Source: an uncultured Eubacteriales bacterium (lineage in GTDB: Bacteria > Bacillota > Clostridia > Lachnospirales > Anaerotignaceae). Taken from it: 5,080 nt of DNA. The notes beneath the pieces were generated by a model that saw nothing but the letters and a program-made list of their open reading frames with translations, searched no databases and was not told the origin of the DNA. Numbering within the stretch: the stretch's first letter is position 1; the number at the start of each line of letters is the position of its first letter. The position numbers were made by a program, and so were the translations under genes. Below are positions 1 through 5,080 of this stretch, one piece after another. The stretch covers positions 1 to 5,080 of the forward strand of contig CAUHBX010000108.1 of the NCBI GenBank assembly GCA_959604475.1, read 5' to 3'.

Positions 1-2
1 AG

Positions 3-128
3 GCGAGAATTTTTACAAGCGTTAAATGCGAGATTTGCGGGGAAAACGCTCCAGAACATAAAATACGGTTAATGGATGGGAAAAAAGTTTGTCTTGATTG
101 CTTTAAGGATTATAAAAGAGGCTGGTAA
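3..128 (+). CDS. C-terminal fragment of a zinc-binding protein, probably FmdE family
   Basis: Only the last 41 codons are in the window; the frame is open from base 3 and ends in TAA at 126-128. The visible tail carries two CxxC pairs, CEIC (bases 27-38) and CLDC (bases 90-101), separated by 17 residues, and ends in KDYKRGW. This four-cysteine arrangement is typical of a small treble-clef or zinc-ribbon module, as found at the C-terminus of FmdE-family proteins (named after formylmethanofuran dehydrogenase subunit E) and of TraR/DksA-type zinc fingers. FmdE-like proteins in Clostridia are often encoded beside metal or oxyanion ABC importers, which fits the next three genes. The 22-base gap to the lipoprotein gene, with no terminator in it, suggests co-transcription. 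The family assignment is an inference from a short tail; a different zinc-finger protein is possible. The zinc-binding C-terminus itself is well supported. Confidence 0.65.
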   Translation, partial: ARIFTSVKCEICGENAPEHKIRLMDGKKVCLDCFKDYKRGW

Positions 129-150
129 TAAATAATAACGGGGGATTAAA

Positions 151-1263
151 ATGAAAAAAATTATAGGTATAATGGCACTTACTGCTGTTCTTACTTTAAC
201 TGCCTGTACAAGCAGCGTAAACAATACAAAGAATGCTGAAGCCAATGAGAATATTACTGTGACAGACCTGCTTGGACGTGAGGTAGAGGTTCCGTCAGAA
301 GTAGATAGTATTATAGCACTGGGAGCAGGCGGATTAAGGATGATAAGCTATGCCGGTGCACAGGATATGGTTGTAGGAGTTGAGCAAGCCGAGCATGAAC
401 AGACTCTGGCAAAATGTTATAACTACATAAATTATGATACATTTAAGGAACTGCCGGTTGTAGGAACAGGAGGCTCAGGAAGCTATGATGCATATGAAGA
501 AGAAATTATAGGACTCGCTCCTGATGTAATTTTTGCGTCATACACAGAAGACCTTGCGGACGACCTGCAGAATAAAACAGGAATACCTGTTGTTGTAATT
601 ACATATGACGGAGGAATGTTTGATGAAAAGCTATACCAGTCAATGGAGCTTATAGGAAAGGTTCTTGGCCTTGAGAAACGCTGTACAGAAGTTGTGGGTG
701 CGCTTAAAGGATGGCAGAAGGATTTAGCTGAAAGAACCGCAGACATCGCAGATACAGACAAACCAAGAGTATTTACAGGTGCCTGCTCATTTAAGGGCGG
801 GCATGGGATAGAAGGAACATATACGAACTTCCCTCCGTTTACTGCAATTGGAGCAATCAACGTGGCTGACGAACTTAGTGATAAAGTAGGAGGAGTTGTT
901 GTTGACCTTGAGCAGATAGCTGTTTGGAATCCTGACTATATATTCCTAGACCCCAATAATATGCACCTTGTAAATGACGATTACGCTGTAAATAAGGATT
1001 TTTATGACTCACTTACTGCGGTTAAAGAAGGAAGAGTTTACACTCAGGTGGCTTATAACTGGTATACGACAAATATTGAAACGGCTGTTGTAGACGCTTA
1101 CTACGCCGGAAAAATAATATTTCCTGATTCCTTTGAAGACATTGAAATTGAAACATTGGCAAAGGATGTATACACAACATTGCTTGGAGATAATGCTGAA
1201 GGATATTATGATGCGCTTGTTGACGGAGGCCTCGGCTGGAGGCAGCTTACTATAGGTGAGTAA
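151..1263 (+). CDS. ABC importer substrate-binding lipoprotein (TroA/BtuF-like, iron-chelate or molybdate/tungstate type)
   Basis: This 370-residue protein is the extracytoplasmic receptor of the importer encoded by this and the next two genes. It begins with a lysine-containing n-region and a hydrophobic stretch ending in the lipobox LTAC (residues 16-19), so C19 should be lipidated and anchor it to the outer face of the membrane. A short polar linker follows, then the family's opening strand pattern ITVTDLLGREVEVP (35-48). Two lobes joined by a long helix are expected for this class III (helical backbone) fold. Distinctive stretches are GGHGIEGTYTNFPPF (216-230) and YNWYTTNIET (302-311), the latter near the C-lobe. 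The ATG is preceded by a GGGGG run (140-144) at good spacing. The permease start lies 2 bases after the stop. The length is normal for the family. The ligand cannot be read from sequence: ferric siderophore, haem or corrinoid are possible, and the FmdE-like neighbour and C-terminal motif also suggest a MolA-like molybdate/tungstate receptor. The family call is firm; the substrate is open. Confidence 0.93.
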   Translation: MKKIIGIMALTAVLTLTACTSSVNNTKNAEANENITVTDLLGREVEVPSEVDSIIALGAGGLRMISYAGAQDMVVGVEQAEHEQTLAKCYNYINYDTFKELPVVGTGGSGSYDAYEEEIIGLAPDVIFASYTEDLADDLQNKTGIPVVVITYDGGMFDEKLYQSMELIGKVLGLEKRCTEVVGALKGWQKDLAERTADIADTDKPRVFTGACSFKGGHGIEGTYTNFPPFTAIGAINVADELSDKVGGVVVDLEQIAVWNPDYIFLDPNNMHLVNDDYAVNKDFYDSLTAVKEGRVYTQVAYNWYTTNIETAVVDAYYAGKIIFPDSFEDIEIETLAKDVYTTLLGDNAEGYYDALVDGGLGWRQLTIGE

Positions 1264-1265
1264 TT

Positions 1266-2342
1266 ATGGATACTGTAAAAGATACTATGGCGGATTCTGG
1301 ATACTTAAAATATATTAGGCATAAAAAGCTGGTTATTTTATCGCTTTTTATACTGTGTATATTAGTTGCCATGTTTGCTCTATGCTCAGGCTCGTCAGGG
1401 CTTAATTTAATGGATGTGGCCAACTGCTTCCTCGGCCGCGGAGATAAGATGTCAAATTCAATAGTATTTAATATACGCCTGCCAAGAATTGTTACTGCTA
1501 TGGTAGTTGGTATACTTCTTGCGATGGCTGGGAGCGTTATGCAGAGCGTTTTAAGAAATCCTCTAGCGTCTTCGTCAACGCTTGGCATATCCCAGGGGGC
1601 ATCCTTTGGAGCTACAGTTGGAATTATATGCTTTGGAGCGGGACTTCAAGGCACGTCATCCTCGGCTAGCGCAATTTCGATATATAACCCAACGATTGTT
1701 ATTATATGCGCATTTGTTGGCGGAATAATATCGGCCGTTGTGATACTGGCTTTATCCAAGTATAAAGCGATGAAGCCAAGCTCTATGGTTCTTGTAGGAG
1801 TTGCACTAAGCTCTCTATTTAACGGAGGGACAACATTGGTGCAGTATTTTGCGGAGGATGTCCAGGTGTCTGCCGTTGTATTTTGGACATTTGGCGATTT
1901 GGGAAGAACTAACTGGAAAGAAATAAGTATACTGGCCGTTATGGCATTAATTATGTTTGTATTTTTTGTAAGCAACAGATGGAACTATAATGCAATGGAA
2001 AGCGGCTCTGATACAGCCAAAAGCCTTGGAGTAAACGTAGACAAAGTTATGATTATCAGTATGCTTGCCGCGTCGCTTGCATCATCCGTTGCGGTGGCTT
2101 TTGTTGGAATTATCAATTTTGTCGGACTTATAGCTCCCCATATGGTACGAAAATTTATTGGCAGTGATTACAGGTATCTTCTTCCTGCCTCAGCTCTTAC
2201 GGGGGCACTTATATTGCTAATCAGTGATACCTTCGGAAGGCTAATAGTTTCACCCGTTATATTGCCTATTGGCGCTATAACGTCATTTCTCGGCGCTCCT
2301 GTATTTATATATCTTCTTTTCAAAGGGGTTGGCATAAAATGA
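1266..2342 (+). CDS. FecCD/BtuC-family ABC transporter permease
   Basis: This 358-residue integral membrane protein forms the translocation channel, expected to work as a homodimer because only one permease gene is present. After a polar cytoplasmic N-terminus, the first membrane span is about residues 22-42. Around ten spans are expected, as in BtuC. Family hallmarks are IRLPRI (70-75), GSVMQ with RNPLA (89-101) leading into LGISQGASFGA (106-116), the FWTFGDLG segment (206-213), GLIAPHMVR (287-295) in the region that contacts the ATPase, and PVILPIGAITSFLGAPVF near the C-terminus (330-347). A GGTGAG ribosome binding site (1255-1260) overlaps the end of the lipoprotein gene and sits 5 bases before the ATG. 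The stop codon overlaps the ATPase start (ATGA), suggesting translational coupling. Length and motif order are normal. The substrate follows that of the binding protein and cannot be fixed from the permease alone. Confidence 0.96.
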   Translation: MDTVKDTMADSGYLKYIRHKKLVILSLFILCILVAMFALCSGSSGLNLMDVANCFLGRGDKMSNSIVFNIRLPRIVTAMVVGILLAMAGSVMQSVLRNPLASSSTLGISQGASFGATVGIICFGAGLQGTSSSASAISIYNPTIVIICAFVGGIISAVVILALSKYKAMKPSSMVLVGVALSSLFNGGTTLVQYFAEDVQVSAVVFWTFGDLGRTNWKEISILAVMALIMFVFFVSNRWNYNAMESGSDTAKSLGVNVDKVMIISMLAASLASSVAVAFVGIINFVGLIAPHMVRKFIGSDYRYLLPASALTGALILLISDTFGRLIVSPVILPIGAITSFLGAPVFIYLLFKGVGIK

Positions 2343-3109
2343 TTGAGATTAAAGACCTGACTTTTTCATACGGAGACAAAAAAATACTCGATAAAATATC
2401 CTTTGATTTGGAACAGGGAGTTTGCATGGCGGTACTGGGAAACAACGGAGCGGGCAAAAGCACTATGATTAAATGCCTTAATAAAATCCTTGAGCCCAAG
2501 GGCGGTGCTGTATATTTGGATGGCAAAAACCTTCTTGAAATGGATATAGTTACGCTTGCCAAACAAATGGCATATGTAGCGCAGAAAAACGAGAGCTCCG
2601 GCTGTACTGTATATGATGCGGTGCTTTTAGGCAGGAAGCCATATATAAAGTGGGATGCTACAGAAAATGACCATCGTATAGTACGTCACGCAATTGAAAG
2701 TATGGAATTAAAGGGCTTTGAAATGCGTTATGTAGACGAATTGAGCGGAGGAGAGCTGCAAAAGGTCATGCTTGCCAGGGCGCTGGCGCAGGAGCCGAAG
2801 CTTCTGCTGCTTGATGAGCCTACAAGCAGCCTAGACCCAAGAAACCAGTACAGCGTAATGAGACAGATATGCAGGATAAGCAGAAAAGAAAATTTAGCCG
2901 TAATAGTTATAATTCACGACCTGAATTTGGCCATGAGATACTGTGATAGGTTCTTGTTTTTAAAGGACGGTAAAATCTATGCGTACGGCGGCGATGAGAT
3001 TATGACAAAGCATTGCCTGGAATCTGTATATGATATGGCCTTTGATATAATAGACTATAATGGAACTAAAATATCTGTGCCGTGTCCTGCAAACATTGAA
3101 TGGAATTAA
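2339..3109 (+). CDS. ABC importer ATPase, FepC/BtuD type
   Basis: This 256-residue cytoplasmic nucleotide-binding subunit hydrolyses ATP to drive uptake through the adjacent permease. All expected motifs are present and intact: Walker A GNNGAGKST (34-42), Q-loop glutamine Q82 in AYVAQ, signature LSGGELQ (135-141), Walker B LLLLDE (155-160) with catalytic E160, D-loop SSLD (163-166), and switch histidine H193 in IIHDLN. The segment LLGRKPYIKW (96-105) between Q-loop and signature is characteristic of ATPases partnering FecCD permeases. The ATG overlaps the permease stop by 4 bases, and AAAGGGG (2322-2328) inside the permease gene serves as its ribosome binding site. It is the last gene of the importer cluster: only 12 bases separate its stop from the thrS -35 box, with no terminator between. 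Nothing is truncated or degenerate. Function as an importer ATPase is firm; the transported substrate is not. Confidence 0.97.
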   Translation: MIEIKDLTFSYGDKKILDKISFDLEQGVCMAVLGNNGAGKSTMIKCLNKILEPKGGAVYLDGKNLLEMDIVTLAKQMAYVAQKNESSGCTVYDAVLLGRKPYIKWDATENDHRIVRHAIESMELKGFEMRYVDELSGGELQKVMLARALAQEPKLLLLDEPTSSLDPRNQYSVMRQICRISRKENLAVIVIIHDLNLAMRYCDRFLFLKDGKIYAYGGDEIMTKHCLESVYDMAFDIIDYNGTKISVPCPANIEWN

Positions 3110-3121
3110 AGAAAATTAATG

Positions 3122-3149
3122 TTGACATCATACTTTAGTGTGATATAAT
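3122..3149 (+). promoter_or_regulatory. sigma-A type promoter of thrS
   Basis: A perfect -35 hexamer TTGACA (3122-3127) and a perfect -10 hexamer TATAAT (3144-3149) are separated by 16 bases, one short of the usual 17. A TG at 3141-3142 forms an extended -10 element. Transcription should begin near 3155-3157, immediately before T-box Stem I, which fits the leader exactly. The position between the ABC ATPase and the T-box indicates that thrS has its own promoter. The start site is inferred from spacing. Confidence 0.9.
3127..3144. repeat. Imperfect inverted repeat in the promoter spacer
   Basis: ATCATAC (3127-3133) and GTGTGAT (3138-3144) form a dyad with a TTTA centre and one mismatched pair (3131/3140). 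It fills the whole spacer between the -35 and -10 boxes, sharing one base with each. It lies upstream of the predicted transcription start, so it would act as DNA rather than in the thrS RNA. A repressor operator is possible, but a 7-base dyad in AT-rich sequence can arise by chance and no known operator is recognised. Confidence 0.35.
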
Positions 3150-3321
3150 AACAGTGTTTAAAGCGTTGATGAGACGAGTAAATTGTAATGCGTTTTTTCA
3201 GAGAGCGGTGCTTTTGCTGGGAACACTGCAAAACCTTACTTTTGAAGACTACCTCGGAGCGGCCCCAATACGGCCCGTTGATTACGTTACAATCGTTAAT
3301 TAAGTGGTTTTTACAGCAATT

Positions 3322-3354
3322 AGGGTGGAACCGCGGGAGATAACTCTCGTCCCT
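3322..3354 (+). promoter_or_regulatory. T-box antiterminator with tRNA acceptor-binding bulge
   Basis: The lower helix pairs AGGG (3322-3325) with CCCT (3351-3354). The 7-base bulge TGGAACC (3326-3332) contains TGGA, which should pair with the free 3' end of uncharged tRNA; its A predicts a U discriminator base in the cognate tRNA-Thr. The upper helix pairs 3333-3338 with 3345-3350 (two G-U pairs) around the loop GATAAC. Bases 3345-3354 are also the 5' arm of the terminator, so the two structures exclude each other, the standard T-box switch. Confidence 0.92.
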
Positions 3355-3382
3355 TTATAAATTTAAGGGACGGGATTTTTTT
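3345..3382 (+). terminator. Rho-independent terminator of the T-box switch
   Basis: An 11-pair stem, 3345-3355 with 3365-3375 (one T-G wobble at 3347/3373), closes a 9-base loop and is followed by seven Ts (3376-3382). It lies 44 bases before the thrS start codon. It should form when charged tRNA-Thr is abundant, ending transcription before thrS. It is also the first terminator after the ABC genes, so it may end read-through transcripts from that operon. Confidence 0.95.
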
Positions 3383-3411
3383 ATGCCTATCCCTAAAAAT
3401 CTTTTGATTTG

Positions 3412-3418
3412 AAAGGAG
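3412..3418 (+). promoter_or_regulatory. Ribosome binding site of thrS
   Basis: AAAGGAG lies 8 bases before the ATG at 3427 and fixes that start codon. It is downstream of the terminator and is not part of any strong hairpin seen here, so control appears to be transcriptional rather than by hiding this site. Confidence 0.9.
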
Positions 3419-3426
3419 AATGAATT

Positions 3427-5080
3427 ATGATTAAAATTAGTTTAAAAGACGGCGTGGTAAAGGAATATAATGCTGGGACTACAGTTATGGAAATAGCGAA
3501 GGATATCAGTGAAGGACTCGCAAGAAACGCATGCTGCGGGATTGTTAACGGCGAGGTTGAGGATTTAAGATTTCCAGTCAACAAGGACAGCACAGTTGAA
3601 ATATGCACATTTGATACACCTGAAGGCAAAAGAGCATTCCGTCATACGGCATCACATGTCATGGCACAGGCTATAAAAAGACTGTACCCTGATACAAAGC
3701 TTGCAATTGGACCGTCAATCGACGACGGATTTTACTATGATTTTGACAGAGAAAAAGCTTTTACACAGGAAGAGCTTAATGAAATAGAGAAGGAAATGAA
3801 AAAAATCGTTAAAGAAGATATTGCCCTTGAGCGTTTTGAGCTTCCAAGAGCAGAAGCGATTAAATTCATGGAAGAAAAGGGCGAGCCTTATAAAGTAGAG
3901 CTTATCCAAGACCTTCCTGAAGAGTCTGTAATATCATTCTATAAGCAGGGAGACTTTACAGACCTCTGTGCAGGACCTCATCTTATGAGTACTAAACCCA
4001 TTAAAGCATTTAAGCTTATGAGCGTTGCAGGAGCATATTGGAGAGGAAACGAGAAAAACAAAATGCTTTCACGTATTTACGGAACAGCTTATACAAAGGC
4101 TTCAGACCTGGAGGCATACTTAAATATGCTGGAGGAAGCAAAGAAACGTGACCACAGAAAGCTTGGAAAGGAGCTTAAGCTGTTTGCTCTTCTTGACGAG
4201 GGCCCCGGATTCCCCTTCTTCCTTCCAAACGGAATGATTATTAAAAATACTCTTATTGACTATTGGCGTGAAATTCATAAAAAGGCCGGTTATGTTGAGG
4301 TTTCAACTCCGATTATTCTTTCAAGACAGCTCTGGGAGAACAGCGGACACTGGGACCATTATAAAGACAATATGTATACTACTGTAATAGATGAACAGGA
4401 TTTTGCTGTTAAACCTATGAACTGCCCAGGCGGTATGCTTATTTATAAACAGGAGATGCATTCCTACAGAGACCTACCGTTAAGAGTAGGCGAACTCGGT
4501 CTGGTTCACAGACATGAGAAGTCAGGAGCTCTTCATGGCCTTATGCGTGTAAGATGCTTTACTCAGGATGATGCTCATATCTTCATGACAGAGGAACAGA
4601 TTAAGGACGAGATTAAGGGCGTTGTAAACCTTATTGACAGCGTTTATAAGCTTTTTGGCTTCAAATATCATGTTGAGCTTTCAACACGTCCGGAGGACAG
4701 CATGGGAAGCGATGAAGCATGGGAAAAGGCTACAGACGGACTTAGAGGCGCGCTTGAGGAGATGGGTATAGATTATGTCGTAAATGAAGGCGACGGGGCT
4801 TTCTACGGACCAAAAATTGATTTCCATCTTGAGGACTCAATCGGAAGGACATGGCAGTGCGGTACTATCCAGCTTGATATGCAGATGCCTGAGCGCTTTG
4901 ACCTTGAATACATTGATAAGGATGGTTCAAAGAAACGTCCTGTAATGATTCACCGTGTATGCTTCGGTTCAATTGAGAGATTTATAGGAATATTGATTGA
5001 GCATTTCGCTGGCATGTTCCCTACATGGCTTGCACCAGTTCAGGTCAAGGTTCTTCCTATCTCAGAAAAGTTTGTTGACT
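3427..5080 (+). CDS. thrS: Threonyl-tRNA synthetase, 3' end outside the window
   Basis: ThrRS joins threonine to tRNA-Thr in the cytoplasm using ATP. The first 551 codons are present without a stop; full-length bacterial enzymes have about 640 residues, so roughly 90 C-terminal residues are missing. Domains in order are: TGS domain (about 1-61); editing domain with the metal/editing motif HTASH (73-77), DDGFYYDF (99-106) and DLCAGPH (179-185), whose H73, H77, C181 and H185 match the positions that clear mischarged serine; and the class II catalytic domain (about 240-535). Zinc ligands for threonine recognition are C333 (in MNCPGG), H384 (in TQDDAHIF) and H509 (in MIHRV). Motif 2 is the RHEKSG region (362-367), and motif 3 is GSIERFIG (514-521). 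The anticodon-binding domain begins near 538. The start is set by the AAAGGAG site. Expression is controlled by the T-box leader. All visible key residues are intact, indicating a functional housekeeping enzyme. Confidence 0.98.
   Translation, partial: MIKISLKDGVVKEYNAGTTVMEIAKDISEGLARNACCGIVNGEVEDLRFPVNKDSTVEICTFDTPEGKRAFRHTASHVMAQAIKRLYPDTKLAIGPSIDDGFYYDFDREKAFTQEELNEIEKEMKKIVKEDIALERFELPRAEAIKFMEEKGEPYKVELIQDLPEESVISFYKQGDFTDLCAGPHLMSTKPIKAFKLMSVAGAYWRGNEKNKMLSRIYGTAYTKASDLEAYLNMLEEAKKRDHRKLGKELKLFALLDEGPGFPFFLPNGMIIKNTLIDYWREIHKKAGYVEVSTPIILSRQLWENSGHWDHYKDNMYTTVIDEQDFAVKPMNCPGGMLIYKQEMHSYRDLPLRVGELGLVHRHEKSGALHGLMRVRCFTQDDAHIFMTEEQIKDEIKGVVNLIDSVYKLFGFKYHVELSTRPEDSMGSDEAWEKATDGLRGALEEMGIDYVVNEGDGAFYGPKIDFHLEDSIGRTWQCGTIQLDMQMPERFDLEYIDKDGSKKRPVMIHRVCFGSIERFIGILIEHFAGMFPTWLAPVQVKVLPISEKFVD

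Larger units (their letters stand above)
3156..3382 (+). promoter_or_regulatory. T-box leader (threonine-specific) controlling thrS
   Basis: This untranslated leader senses the charging state of tRNA-Thr. Stem I begins near 3161: GATGA (3168-3172) resembles the conserved kink-turn strand, and AGTA (3177-3180) faces GAA (3244-3246) as the loop E element of the specifier loop. Strand 3180-3190 pairs approximately with 3234-3243. The AG-bulge sequence AGAGAG (3200-3205) and a distal hairpin (3205-3210 with 3224-3229) with GCTG in its loop complete the stem. After the loop E GAA comes GACTACC, so the specifier is ACT (3248-3250) or ACC (3251-3253), both threonine codons. A Stem III-like hairpin pairs 3278-3286 with 3294-3303 (one bulged T at 3297). 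The signature AGGGTGGAACCGCG (3322-3335) and a terminator follow. Uncharged tRNA-Thr should bind the specifier and the TGGA bulge and allow read-through. The downstream gene, thrS, agrees with the specifier. Exact helix boundaries were paired by hand. Confidence 0.96.

Noticed and set aside
129..150. Possible internal promoter between the FmdE-like gene and the lipoprotein gene
   Set aside because: The gap is AT-rich, but no paired -35 and -10 hexamers at proper spacing are visible. It is best read as an operon spacer holding the ribosome binding site.
483..860. 125-codon open frame on the minus strand inside the lipoprotein gene
   Set aside because: It lies wholly within a well-supported plus-strand gene, has low-complexity serine/proline-rich composition and no recognisable domain. 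It is a shadow frame.
1250..1975. Minus-strand open frames (112 and 109 codons) over the permease gene
   Set aside because: Both are antisense shadows of a hydrophobic membrane protein with clear FecCD motifs, and neither has a recognisable domain.
2320..2566. Two overlapping minus-strand open frames over the start of the ATPase gene
   Set aside because: They are antisense to the Walker A region and overlap each other in different frames, with no domain signal.
3261..3275. GGCC-CCAATAC-GGCC short hairpin between Stem I and Stem III
   Set aside because: The four-pair stem could be a minor Stem II element, but it is too short to assign alone and GGCC is self-complementary.
3397..3410. Small AAATC-TTTT-GATTT hairpin just before the thrS ribosome binding site
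   Set aside because: It has only five mostly A-T pairs and does not cover the AAAGGAG site, so it is too weak to call a regulatory element.
3393..3909. Minus-strand open frames (78 and 64 codons) over the thrS leader end and thrS
   Set aside because: They lie antisense to the conserved ThrRS TGS and editing domains, and neither resembles a known protein.
1..5080. Novel defence system, mobile element or CRISPR array
   Set aside because: Every gene belongs to a well-known family in normal order, and I saw no direct-repeat arrays, transposase motifs or terminal repeats.

Overview
The window looks like chromosomal DNA of a low-to-mid GC anaerobic Firmicute, most likely class Clostridia. The evidence is a tRNA-sensing T-box leader in front of a threonyl-tRNA synthetase gene, strong AG-rich ribosome binding sites, AGA/ATA-rich codon use, a lipoprotein-type binding protein, and an FmdE-like zinc-binding C-terminus. 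I cannot name the genus.

Region 1 (about 1-3109, all + strand) is a compact importer cluster. It opens with the last 41 codons of a protein ending in a four-cysteine zinc-binding module, probably of the FmdE family. After 22 bases comes a substrate-binding lipoprotein (151-1263). A FecCD/BtuC-type permease (1266-2342) starts 2 bases after that stop, and a BtuD/FepC-type ATPase (2339-3109) overlaps the permease by 4 bases. Together they form a complete class III (type II) ABC importer: lipoprotein receptor, homodimeric permease and homodimeric ATPase. Such systems carry ferric chelates, haem, corrinoids or molybdate/tungstate. The FmdE-like neighbour makes molybdate/tungstate worth considering, but the sequence does not settle the substrate. 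The operon's promoter lies upstream of the window.

Region 2 (3110-3426) has no gene but is densely regulatory. It holds a sigma-A type promoter with consensus -35 and -10 hexamers, then a complete threonine T-box leader (Stem I, Stem III, antiterminator and intrinsic terminator), then a strong ribosome binding site. No terminator separates the ABC operon from this promoter.

Region 3 (3427-5080) is thrS, encoding threonyl-tRNA synthetase. The first 551 codons are present, covering the TGS, editing and catalytic domains and the start of the anticodon-binding domain. The reading frame is open to the window edge. Uncharged tRNA-Thr is expected to stabilise the antiterminator and allow thrS transcription.

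I found no mobile elements, CRISPR arrays, tRNA or rRNA genes, or defence genes. Most of the window is well-understood biology. The points worth a second look are the importer's substrate, the architecture of the thrS control region, and possible read-through between the two transcription units.
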